From assembly GCA_002433335.1 (NCBI GenBank), contig DJHY01000107.1, positions 1-7,975 on the forward strand: DNA of 7,975 bases, given 5' to 3'. The notes beneath the pieces were generated by a model that was not told where the DNA came from, did not search any database, and saw only the letters and a program-made list of their open reading frames with translations. The translations under genes were made by a program, and so were the position numbers. This stretch comes from Rhodospirillaceae bacterium UBA6608 (GTDB lineage: Bacteria; Pseudomonadota; Alphaproteobacteria; Rhodospirillales_A; Casp-alpha2). Of the stretch, positions 1-6,601 are shown one piece after another. Numbering within the stretch: the stretch's first letter is position 1; every line of letters starts with the position of its first letter.

Positions 1-513
1 CACGATCCCGGCCATCAGGACCACGCCGCCGAAAAGATGAACGCCCAGATAGCGCATGGCCGCGCCGTGGGATTCCTTGGTCCGTGCGGCCCAGATCACG
101 AGGGTCGAGCCGATCGCCATGACTTCCCAGAACACGAACATGGTGATCAGGTCGCCGGAGAAGGCGACGCCGATGGCCGATCCCGCGTAAACGAAGGCGG
201 CGGACAGTTCCATGACCTTGGAATTACGGTAGGCGTAGAGCCCCCCGGCAAAGGACATGATCGAGAAAATGGTGCAGAACAGGCGGGCCAGACGGTCGCC
301 CTGGACCAATTCAAGCTCGAACCCGATGAAGGGGTGGTATAGCAGCACGCCATCAGGAATGTTCAGGCCGACAAACAGGGTCACCAGCGGCAGGCCCAGA
401 ATGGCGATAGGGCGCAGGGCGACCGGCAGCAACGGCAGCGCCAGGCCCCCCAGAACCAGGATCAGGCCGGGCGGGAAGGGATACTGGGCGAGCCAATCAA
501 TCGGCATCGTCAT
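1..513 (-). CDS. Third MrpD/NuoL-like proton-translocating antiporter subunit, 5' part only
   Basis: This is the first 171 codons of an integral membrane protein of the proton-conducting antiporter-like family (NuoL/NuoM/NuoN/MrpA/MrpD, PF00361). The rest lies beyond the left edge. Visible are an N-terminal helix rich in Leu/Pro/Gly (about residues 15-50), a loop with an FELELVQGDRLARLF stretch (about 65-79), helices at about 79-95 and 104-120, and the segment MFVFWEVMAIGS with Glu130. That Glu matches the TM5 glutamate essential for proton transfer in NuoM and MrpD. The start is ATG at 513, with GGGAGGA eight bases upstream; a second ATG at 507 is possible. It overlaps the stop of the 90-residue gene by 17 bases, so it is probably translationally coupled. 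I infer it is a third channel subunit of the same Mrp-like complex. Whether it is closer to MrpD or MrpA cannot be settled without its C-terminus. Confidence 0.88.
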   Translation of the reverse strand, partial: MTMPIDWLAQYPFPPGLILVLGGLALPLLPVALRPIAILGLPLVTLFVGLNIPDGVLLYHPFIGFELELVQGDRLARLFCTIFSIMSFAGGLYAYRNSKVMELSAAFVYAGSAIGVAFSGDLITMFVFWEVMAIGSTLVIWAARTKESHGAAMRYLGVHLFGGVVLMAGIV

Positions 514-769
514 AGTACGTATCCTCCCGCTTCAGAAACAGGCCCAGGAGCTTGGCGATCACGACCATCGCGGCGCAGGTCAACAGGCCATACCAGGAAT
601 AGAACCCGAACGATCCCTCGATCCCGAAGTGAACGTGCTTGTGGACGATGACGTCGAGCATGGTCACGGCGACCAGCAGAATGATGCCGCCGACCCACAG
701 GTTTCGGATGGTCCTGGGGCGAACCAGCCAGTGCTTTTCCCCTTCGGGGCGGGGTTTTGTGTCGCTCAT
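497..769 (-). CDS. Small two-helix membrane protein, putative accessory subunit of the Mrp-like complex
   Basis: A 90-residue protein with no assignment to a standard Mrp subunit. The N-terminus is hydrophilic and basic (residues 1-22). A first transmembrane helix spans about 24-42, followed by a short polar turn HKHVHFGIEG at 43-52 with three alternating histidines (43, 45, 47). A second helix spans about 57-78, and the tail KREDTYYDD at 80-88 is charged and aromatic. Its ATG overlaps the stop of the preceding antiporter-like gene by four bases (ATGA), and its end overlaps the next gene by 17 bases, so it is embedded in the operon between two channel subunits. From memory, similar short proteins occur beside multi-MrpD clusters of other proteobacteria; I could not search. 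A structural or assembly role in the complex is inference from position and topology. Confidence 0.8.
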   Translation of the reverse strand: MSDTKPRPEGEKHWLVRPRTIRNLWVGGIILLVAVTMLDVIVHKHVHFGIEGSFGFYSWYGLLTCAAMVVIAKLLGLFLKREDTYYDDAD

Positions 770-2355
770 TGGACGATCCCCATCAACTGCTTGGCCAGGC
801 CGACGGCCAGGTCCGGGTTCAGGAACAGAATAATTGTCATGCCAGAGGTCACCGCCAGCGCGCAGGCCATGGGCCAGGCGGCTTCGCCATGGTCGTATTT
901 GATGGCGTGGTGATCATCGTGGCCGTGGTCGTCATGCCCGTGATCTTCCGGGGCATGGTTGGCGCCATCGGCTTTCGCCGCTTCGGGCTTAGCCTCATCC
1001 TCGGGGCGATCCTCGGGCCGCATGAAGGCGGAATAAATTACCGGGATGAAGTAGCCCATGTTTAACAAGGTCGACGCGATCACGACCGACACCGCCAGCC
1101 ATTGTTCGGCTTGGGCGGCCCCCTGCAAAATGAACCATTTGGAAACGAAGCCGAACGTCGGCGGCAGGCCGATCATGCTCAAGGCACCGATGGCGAAGGC
1201 CGTCATGGTCAGAGGCATGCGCCGCCCGATCCCGGCAAGTTGACTGACCTCGGTCTTGTTCGAGGTCACCATGATCGCGCCGGCGGCGAAAAACAGGGTG
1301 ATCTTGCCGAAGGCATGGGCGGCAATATGCACGGCCGCGCCGACCACGGAAATCGGCGTCAGGATCGCGGCCGCGAGCACGACATAGGAAAGTTGGCTGA
1401 CGGTAGAATAGGCCAACCGGCGCTTCAGGTTGTCCTGGCGCAGGGCCACGACCGAGGCGGCGATGATGGTAAAGCCCGCGACATAAAGCAGAAAGTCCGT
1501 GCCGGGCATCATGTTCAACAGGTCGAGCCCGAAGATGTAGACGATGACCTTGACCACCGAAAACACCCCGGCCTTGACCACTGCGACGGCGTGCAGCAAG
1601 GCCGAAACCGGCGTCGGGGCGACCATCGCGGCCGGAAGCCAGCGGTGGAACGGCATCAATGCCGCCTTGCCGATACCGAAGGCATATAGCGCCAATAGGA
1701 TCGCGGTCATCGGGCCTTGGACGACCTCGGGCTTCAGGATGCCGCCCTTGACGAAGTCGAGGGTTCCGGCCAGTTCCCAGGTCCAGATCATGCCGAGCAG
1801 AAGGAAGCTGATCGAGGTCGACAACAGAATGCCGAGATACAGGCGGCCCGACCGCTTGGCTTCTTCCGTGCCGCTATGGGTGACGAGCGGGAAGGTCGAG
1901 ACCGACAGCAGTTCGTAGAACACGAACAGCGTCAGCATGTTCCCAGACAGTGCGACGCCCATGGCCGAGGCGATGGAGACCGCAAAGAAGAAGAAGAACC
2001 GGGTCTGATGCGGCTCGTGATGGCCGCGCATGTAGCCGACGGCGTAAAGCGTGGTGACGATCCAAAGGAAACTGGCGATCCCGGCGAAGATCATGCCGAG
2101 CGGCTCAAGGGTCAGGCGGATCGACAGCCCGGGGATCGAGTCGAACAAAATGATGTCCGGCTGCCCGCCCGCGGCGACCACGGGATAGAGCTGCGTGATG
2201 ACGTAGAACAGGCAAATTCCCGCCACGAGGCTGGCGCCGTCGCGGGCATTTTCCCAACGACCCAGCAGCAGGACGAAGACCGCACCGATCAGCGGGACGG
2301 CGATGGCCAGAATCAGTAATTCATCCGGCGTCCAGCCTGAGAGAAGTCCCGTCAT
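766..2355 (-). CDS. Second MrpD/NuoL-like antiporter subunit with a histidine-rich loop
   Basis: A 529-residue membrane protein of the PF00361 family. Key channel residues are visible: Glu148 in TLFVFYELLS (TM5 glutamate), Lys230 in FGIGKAALMPFHRWLP (TM7 lysine and broken helix), Lys261 in the helix after APTPVSALLHAVAVVKAG, Lys321 in KRRLAYSTVSQLSY, and His353/His357 with Lys361 in the helix that follows. The PTPVSA..H...VKAG signature resembles MrpA/NuoL more than MrpD, so this subunit may fill the role of the missing MrpA N-terminal channel domain; that is inference. Residues 455-490 form a hydrophilic loop before the last helix, first Glu/Asp/Pro/Ala-rich and then with eight histidines in 23 residues (467-489). 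The ATG lies three bases after the mrpD stop with a GGGGGGAAA stretch before it. The stop overlaps the small downstream gene by four bases. Confidence 0.92.
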   Translation of the reverse strand: MTGLLSGWTPDELLILAIAVPLIGAVFVLLLGRWENARDGASLVAGICLFYVITQLYPVVAAGGQPDIILFDSIPGLSIRLTLEPLGMIFAGIASFLWIVTTLYAVGYMRGHHEPHQTRFFFFFAVSIASAMGVALSGNMLTLFVFYELLSVSTFPLVTHSGTEEAKRSGRLYLGILLSTSISFLLLGMIWTWELAGTLDFVKGGILKPEVVQGPMTAILLALYAFGIGKAALMPFHRWLPAAMVAPTPVSALLHAVAVVKAGVFSVVKVIVYIFGLDLLNMMPGTDFLLYVAGFTIIAASVVALRQDNLKRRLAYSTVSQLSYVVLAAAILTPISVVGAAVHIAAHAFGKITLFFAAGAIMVTSNKTEVSQLAGIGRRMPLTMTAFAIGALSMIGLPPTFGFVSKWFILQGAAQAEQWLAVSVVIASTLLNMGYFIPVIYSAFMRPEDRPEDEAKPEAAKADGANHAPEDHGHDDHGHDDHHAIKYDHGEAAWPMACALAVTSGMTIILFLNPDLAVGLAKQLMGIVQ

Positions 2356-2358
2356 GGC

Positions 2359-3891
2359 TTATTTCCCCCCGATCGGCGCCATCAAGGCGTTGGCGGCCTC
2401 GCTTGCGACGCGCAGCGTGCTGTCGCCGTCGAACCCGAACCAGACGGCGGCGGCGGCCATGACGATCATCGGGACCAGCATGGAAACCGGTGCTTCGGTC
2501 CGCAGGGCGGCTCCCTCGGGCGGCGGGGTCAGGTACATGACCTCGACCACGCGCCAGACATAAACGATGGCCAGCAACGACGTCGCCAACAGGCCGACGG
2601 CCACATACCACCAGCCCATATCCAACGCGGCTTCGACCAACTGCCACTTGGAGATAAATCCGACCGTCGCCGGCGTGCCGATCAACGACAACCCGGCGAC
2701 CAGGAACACAGCGCTGGTGATTGGCATGCGTTTGCTGAGGCCCGCCATGTCGTTCAGCTTGACCGAACCAAGGACGTAGAAGACCGCGCCCATGGCCATG
2801 AACGCGCCGCCCTTCATGATCGCATGGTTGAACATGTGCACGATGCCGCCGGTCACGCCGGACGCGGTGGCGATGCCGATCCCCAGGATCATGTAGCCAA
2901 CCTGCGACACGCTGGAATAGGCCAGCATGCGTTTGATGTCGGTCTGGAAGATGGCGACGAAGGCGCCCGCGAACATACCGGCCATGGCCAGCAGGATCAT
3001 GATGATGTTGAAGTCCGTGGTGTCGAACAGGCCTGTGCCGCCGAACACCGTGAAGACCAGCCGCAGCAAGGCATAGATCGCGACCTTGGTCGCGGTCGAG
3101 GCCAGGAACACCGTCACCGTCGAGGGCGCGAATGCATAGGCGTTCGGCAGCCAGGTGTGCAGCGGGAACATGGCCAGCTTCAGGCCCAGGCCGATGACGA
3201 TGAAGGCGAAGGCCGCCAGCACCGTGCGGGTATGGTCCACGGCGGGCAGCAGCGTCGCCAAATCGGCCATGTTGAGCGAACCGGTCATCATGTACATCAG
3301 GCCGACGCCGATGATGTAGAAGGTCGCGCCCAGGGTGCCCATGACCAGATAACGGTACGATGCGGTCAGCGCCCGGCGGTTGCGGCCCAGACTGATCAGC
3401 ACGTAGCTGGACAGGGACGAAATTTCCAGGAACACGAACAGGTTGAAGGCATCCGCTGTTGTCGTGATCCCGATCAGGCCCGTCAGGCACAGCAGATACA
3501 TCAGATAGAACAGGTAGATGCGGGGCTCCGACACCTCTTTCGCCACGCTTTGCTTGGCGTAGGGCATGGTCAGCGCGCCGATCGCGGTGATGATCACCAG
3601 CACCAGGGCGTTGGCCGCGTCGATCCGGTATTCAATGCCCCAGGGCGGCGGCCAGTTGCCGATTTCATAGACGATCAGGCCGCTGGTCAGAACCTTGCCC
3701 AGCAGAACCATGGCGATGAAGAACGAAATCCAGGTGACGATGGTGACCCAGGCCCAGCTCAGCTTGGCGTCGCGCAGCAACACGCAGATCGGCGCGCAGA
3801 GCAGCGGGAACACCACCTGCAACACGGGCAGGTGCGGCTCGATCGCGGCGGCATAGGGCAGCGACAGGAAGAAGGCGTAGATCGTGCTCAA
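2359..3891 (-). CDS. mrpD: Mrp-type Na+/H+ antiporter subunit D
   Basis: A 510-residue polytopic membrane protein, close to the usual MrpD length of about 500 residues. It belongs to the NuoM/NuoN-like proton-translocating family and supplies a proton path for cation:proton exchange across the inner membrane. Channel residues are visible: Glu156 in FVFLEISSLSS (TM5), Lys238 in IGLGLKLAMFPLHTWLP (TM7 with the broken helix), Lys269 in ASTATKVAIYALLR, KRMLAYSSVSQVGY at 330-343, and HMFNHAIMK at 352-360. The start is a TTG at 3891, chosen because AGGAGG lies seven bases upstream, the TTGA overlaps the mrpC stop by four bases, and the next in-frame ATG (residue 61) would remove the first helices. 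It directly follows mrpC, as in mrpCD and mbhGH pairs. Of the three antiporter-like genes here, this is the one in the canonical mrpD place. Confidence 0.95.
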   Translation of the reverse strand: MSTIYAFFLSLPYAAAIEPHLPVLQVVFPLLCAPICVLLRDAKLSWAWVTIVTWISFFIAMVLLGKVLTSGLIVYEIGNWPPPWGIEYRIDAANALVLVIITAIGALTMPYAKQSVAKEVSEPRIYLFYLMYLLCLTGLIGITTTADAFNLFVFLEISSLSSYVLISLGRNRRALTASYRYLVMGTLGATFYIIGVGLMYMMTGSLNMADLATLLPAVDHTRTVLAAFAFIVIGLGLKLAMFPLHTWLPNAYAFAPSTVTVFLASTATKVAIYALLRLVFTVFGGTGLFDTTDFNIIMILLAMAGMFAGAFVAIFQTDIKRMLAYSSVSQVGYMILGIGIATASGVTGGIVHMFNHAIMKGGAFMAMGAVFYVLGSVKLNDMAGLSKRMPITSAVFLVAGLSLIGTPATVGFISKWQLVEAALDMGWWYVAVGLLATSLLAIVYVWRVVEVMYLTPPPEGAALRTEAPVSMLVPMIVMAAAAVWFGFDGDSTLRVASEAANALMAPIGGK

Positions 3892-4319
3892 CGGTCTTCC
3901 TCCTCTTCCACGGCCTGAATTTCGTCGTCCTCGATGGTGTCGTAGGCTTCGCGGATGCGCACCACCAGGGCCAGTCCAAGCGCCGTGGTCGCCACGCCGA
4001 CGACGATCGCCGTCAGGATCAGGACGTGGGGCAGGGGGTTGGAGAATTGCGTGATGCCTTCGGCCAGGATCGGCGCGGTGCCGCCCGTGACCTTGGCCAT
4101 CAGGATGTAGAACAGAAAGACAGAGACCTGAAATACGTTCAAGCCGATCAGTTTCTTGATCAGGTTGTCATGGGCGATGACGACGTAAAAGCCGCTCATC
4201 ATCAAGCAGATGACGATCCAATAGCCGAACAGCCCAGGCGATCCCGGACCGGCCATGAAGGCTTCGAACGACTGCCACAGGTCATAAAGCGGGGCGAAAA
4301 GGTCGACTAATCCCTGCAT
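3888..4319 (-). CDS. mrpC: Mrp-type Na+/H+ antiporter subunit C (NuoK-like)
   Basis: A 143-residue protein with three predicted helices (about 31-49, 56-77 and 97-122), homologous to NuoK/MbhG. The family hallmark NPLPHVLILTAIVVG starts at residue 94 and leads into the third helix. In Mrp complexes this subunit packs against MrpD and is required for assembly and transport. The protein has an N-terminal extension of about 30 residues compared with a short MrpC and a strongly acidic tail (residues 129-143). I chose the ATG at 4319, four bases after the mrpB stop. A GTG at 4337 would add six residues but would overlap mrpB by 14 bases; the run GGTGGGG upstream could serve either. The stop TGA overlaps the TTG start of mrpD. 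Confidence 0.93.
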   Translation of the reverse strand: MQGLVDLFAPLYDLWQSFEAFMAGPGSPGLFGYWIVICLMMSGFYVVIAHDNLIKKLIGLNVFQVSVFLFYILMAKVTGGTAPILAEGITQFSNPLPHVLILTAIVVGVATTALGLALVVRIREAYDTIEDDEIQAVEEEEDR

Positions 4320-4323
4320 GGTC

Positions 4324-4752
4324 TCAGTCCCCACCACCGGCTTTGCCGGCGAACACGTTGAAGATCGTGATCATCGCCGCGGCCACGGTAATGCCGACGC
4401 CCAGTTCGACGATCAGAATGCCGTAGTGCTGACCATGCACGGGATCGTGCGCCAGAACGTTGTATTCCAGGAACTGTCCGCCCAGCAGCAACCCGGCGAC
4501 GCCGGTCAGGCCGTAGGTCAGCACCCCGACCACCAGCAACAGACGCGTCATCCACGGGGGCAGGACCTTCTTGACGGTCTCGACCCCGAACAAAATGGCG
4601 TAAAGGATGAAGCCGGAGCCGAAGATCACGCCCGCCTGGAACCCGCCACCCGGGCCGAAATCGCCGTGGAATTGAACGTACAGCGCGAACAGCAGGATCG
4701 GCGGGATCAGAAACTTGGAGACGACGCGCAGGACGACCTTTTGGTGCATCAT
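4324..4752 (-). CDS. mrpB: Mrp-type Na+/H+ antiporter subunit B (MnhB domain)
   Basis: A 142-residue, four-helix membrane protein carrying the MnhB domain (PF04039) over nearly its whole length. The conserved HGDFGPGGGFQAGVI segment follows the first helix (about residues 29-43), and the C-terminal helix contains VELGVGITVAAAMITIF, both typical of MrpB/MbhF. It is a core subunit of the antiporter membrane complex. The start is the first of two adjacent ATG codons at 4752, overlapping the stop of the DUF4040 gene by four bases. AAGGAG lies eight bases upstream, inside that gene. Length matches the family. This B-C-D succession is shared by Bacillus-type Mrp and archaeal Mbh clusters. Confidence 0.96.
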   Translation of the reverse strand: MMHQKVVLRVVSKFLIPPILLFALYVQFHGDFGPGGGFQAGVIFGSGFILYAILFGVETVKKVLPPWMTRLLLVVGVLTYGLTGVAGLLLGGQFLEYNVLAHDPVHGQHYGILIVELGVGITVAAAMITIFNVFAGKAGGGD

Positions 4753-5366
4753 GATGCCGTCTCCTTGGTCGCGGCGCCGGTCTTGTCGGCTGCGTCACTG
4801 CCGGCGGCGGCCTTGTCGCCGGTGGGCTTGCCGCCCTCGTCGGCTTCCTCATCCTCGCGCCGGCGGCGGCCCGCGCGGCCCAGAATGGCCATGACGCCGG
4901 TCGCGGCGGTGAAGATCACGAAGGTCTCGCCCAGGGTGTCATAGCCGCGGTAGCTGGCCAGGACGCTGGTGACGATGTTGGGCAGGCCCACTTCCTCGCC
5001 CGATTTCTCGATATAGCGGGGAACGACGTGATGGTTGATCGGGGCCGTCTTGTCGCCGTAACGCGGCATGTCGAAGGTGCCGTAAATCAGCACCGCACCG
5101 GTCACCGAGACGACGAGCAGGGCCGCCAAGCTCTTGGTCGCGCCACCGCCCAGCTTTTCGTTGCGCGTGGTCAGGGCCAGGGTGCCCAGCATCAAGACCG
5201 TCGAAATGCCCGCGCCCACGGCGGCTTCGGTAAAGGCGACGTCGACCGCGTCCAGCACCACATAGGCCGCGGCGCCGGTCAGCGAGAAAATGCCCGACAG
5301 CATGGACAGGGCGAACAGGTCGCGGATGCGCGCGATGGCCAGCGCCATCACGCCCATAATCAGCAT
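4749..5366 (-). CDS. DUF4040 (MbhD+MbhE) protein, equivalent to the C-terminal part of MrpA
   Basis: 205 residues from the first canonical ATG. Residues 1-67 form the MbhD/DUF4040 domain, with RIRDLFALSMLSGIFSLTGA and the conserved DVAFTEAAVGAG at 42-53. Residues 75-165 resemble MbhE and the end of MrpA, including NIVTSVLASYRGYDTLGE at 130-147, a hallmark of MrpA C-termini. A low-complexity tail (166-205) rich in Arg/Glu then Ala/Lys/Asp follows. In Bacillus-type Mrp these domains are fused behind the NuoL-like part of MrpA; here they stand alone, as in archaeal mbhD/mbhE. The start is doubtful: from this ATG only about 12 residues precede Arg13, too few for a first helix, while the upstream in-frame codons encode IENLLIIGL, which would complete it. 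An ATA at 5393 overlaps the mrpG stop by four bases. The end overlaps mrpB. Confidence 0.9.
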   Translation of the reverse strand: MLIMGVMALAIARIRDLFALSMLSGIFSLTGAAAYVVLDAVDVAFTEAAVGAGISTVLMLGTLALTTRNEKLGGGATKSLAALLVVSVTGAVLIYGTFDMPRYGDKTAPINHHVVPRYIEKSGEEVGLPNIVTSVLASYRGYDTLGETFVIFTAATGVMAILGRAGRRRREDEEADEGGKPTGDKAAAGSDAADKTGAATKETAS

Positions 5367-5389
5367 CAGACCGATGATCAGGAGGTTTT

Positions 5390-5743
5390 CTATGACTGCC
5401 CCCCCCGGCTGAGCGCCGTGCTTTTCTCTTCATCGACCTTGGGCGTCACGCCCGCGTTTAGGCAGGCCCGGGCGAGGGCATGGGTCGATGTCGGGCTGGT
5501 GAAGAAGATGAACGCCAGGATTAACGCCAGCTTGATGGTGACGATGGTCAGGCCCGCTTGAAACATCAGGCCGACCAGGATCAATTCGCAGGCCAGGGTG
5601 TCAATGATGCCCGCCGGATGCATCCGGGCGAACACGTCGGGCATGGTGATCATGCCGATCCCGCCGATGATCAGTAGGGCCGCCCCCGGCAGAATGAACA
5701 GCCAGGTCAGAACGTCGAACACGATTGGGTCGATCGCGGGCAT
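5390..5743 (-). CDS. mrpG: Mrp-type Na+/H+ antiporter subunit G (PhaG/MnhG)
   Basis: A 117-residue, three-helix membrane protein matching the MnhG/PhaG/MbhC family (PF03334), which is typically about 110-130 residues. The conserved stretch GGIGMITMPDVFARMHPAG at 27-45 contains the family's P-D-F-R-H pattern, and FFTSPTSTHALARA at 80-93 is the usual end of the third helix. The tail from about residue 97 is hydrophilic and ends in a Gly-rich stretch encoded by a run of eight G (plus-strand C at 5399-5406). The ATG at 5743 overlaps the mrpF stop by one base (TAATG), with GGGAG upstream. It is a core subunit of the hydrophobic complex. The G-run at its end bears on how the next gene is started. 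Confidence 0.96.
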   Translation of the reverse strand: MPAIDPIVFDVLTWLFILPGAALLIIGGIGMITMPDVFARMHPAGIIDTLACELILVGLMFQAGLTIVTIKLALILAFIFFTSPTSTHALARACLNAGVTPKVDEEKSTALSRGGQS

Positions 5744-6039
5744 TAGATATCTCCCACATCGGGGCCGGGGGCGTCCTGCCCATGGCCCATGTCCCGGAAC
5801 TTGATGAATTTGGTCACGGCGATCGTGCCGATGAAGTTGATCAGCGCGTAGACCAACGCCAGATCAAGGAATTCAGGGCGTCCCTGCAGGAACCCGACCA
5901 CGGAAATCAGCAGGACGGTCAGCGTGCCGAAGGCGTTAACGGCGAGGATCCGGTCGAACACCGTCGGTCCTTTGAGGGCGCGCACCAGGACCAGAACCAT
6001 GGTGACCAGGACGGCGAGGGCGGCAGCGGCGAAACTCAT
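5743..6039 (-). CDS. mrpF: Mrp-type Na+/H+ antiporter subunit F (PhaF/MnhF)
   Basis: A 98-residue, three-helix protein of the MnhF/PhaF/MbhB family (PF04066), at normal family length. The first helix runs into RALKGPTVFDRILAVNAFG at 20-38, containing the invariant G-P...D-R pattern, and the third helix has FLDLALVYALINFIGTIA at 57-74 with a membrane-facing Asp59. The C-terminal 20 residues are hydrophilic. The ATG lies three bases after the mrpE stop; the AGGA in AGAGGACCGCTAGGAC can serve as ribosome binding site. Work on Mrp of other bacteria shows MrpF is needed for complex formation and antiport; which cation is exchanged here cannot be read from this subunit. Confidence 0.96.
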   Translation of the reverse strand: MSFAAAALAVLVTMVLVLVRALKGPTVFDRILAVNAFGTLTVLLISVVGFLQGRPEFLDLALVYALINFIGTIAVTKFIKFRDMGHGQDAPGPDVGDI

Positions 6040-6042
6040 GTC

Positions 6043-6531
6043 CTAGCGGTCCTCTTCCGGGTGGCCTTCGACGGCGGTGCAGCGGCGGTCCATCTCGCCG
6101 GATTTGACCCCGTCGGCGGCGCCGCGGGTCAGGGCGTGCACCGTCATCACCCCGTCTTCGACGGCCAGCGTGACCGTGCCCGGCGTCAGGGTGATGGAAT
6201 TGGCGTAGATCACATGGCCCAGTTCGGTCTTCTGCGTCGCCTTGGTGCGGAACACCGAAGTATGGACGCGGCCCTTGGGCGAAAGCACCGCCTTGACCAC
6301 GTCGATGTTGGCCATGACGATTTCCTTGCCCAGCCAAGGCATGTAGGTCAGCCAGCGCCAAGAAACATGAACGGGGTGTCCCTCGTGATCGACCAGGTCC
6401 ATGCGCATGGCGATGAACACGACCACAATGACGGATCCCAGGCCAAAGGCGAGGATCAACGGAATGGTGTAGCCGGATAGCAGCCACCAAAGCGCAGCCA
6501 GGCCGATGCTAAGGCTGATTGCGTGAAGCAC
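6043..6531 (-). CDS. mrpE: Mrp-type Na+/H+ antiporter subunit E
   Basis: A 162-residue protein of the MnhE/PhaE/MbhA family (PF01899), at the usual length. Two N-terminal helices (about 5-20 and 23-42) are followed by a cytoplasmic domain with MANIDVVKAVLSPKG at 73-87 and the hallmark YANSITLTPGTVTLAVEDG at 109-127. The C-terminus is hydrophilic. It is the first gene of the operon. The start is GTG at 6531, six bases after GGGGGAAG; no in-frame ATG or other longer start gives a better fit, and the first ATG is at residue 42, after both helices. MrpE stabilises the complex and is not always essential for antiport. Being first, it immediately follows the divergent regulatory region. Confidence 0.95.
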   Translation of the reverse strand: MLHAISLSIGLAALWWLLSGYTIPLILAFGLGSVIVVVFIAMRMDLVDHEGHPVHVSWRWLTYMPWLGKEIVMANIDVVKAVLSPKGRVHTSVFRTKATQKTELGHVIYANSITLTPGTVTLAVEDGVMTVHALTRGAADGVKSGEMDRRCTAVEGHPEEDR

Positions 6532-6601
6532 TTGGACTTCCCCCGTATTTTTCCCTCATTCCGGCGTTTCGGCCATGTTATTGCATGGTTCGGTCCGCCA
6601 G

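Noticed and set aside
1985..2000. Repeated GAAGAA units giving a run of phenylalanines
   Set aside because: This is simply a Phe-rich transmembrane helix of the second antiporter-like subunit (residues 120-124), not a functional repeat.
2321..3490. 389-codon open frame on the minus strand overlapping mrpD in another frame
   Set aside because: It shares the strand with mrpD but is an out-of-frame reading with Arg/His/Gly-rich composition and no membrane helices. mrpD carries all the family motifs.
2824..3918. Long open frame (364 codons) on the plus strand opposite mrpD
   Set aside because: It is antisense to a convincing mrpD, its product is rich in His/Gln/Arg/Gly/Asp with no domain pattern, and long antisense frames are expected in GC-rich coding DNA.
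5399..5406. G8 run as evidence of a broken mrpG
   Set aside because: mrpG has normal length and family motifs well before the run; only its variable tail includes it, so the gene itself is not considered frameshifted.
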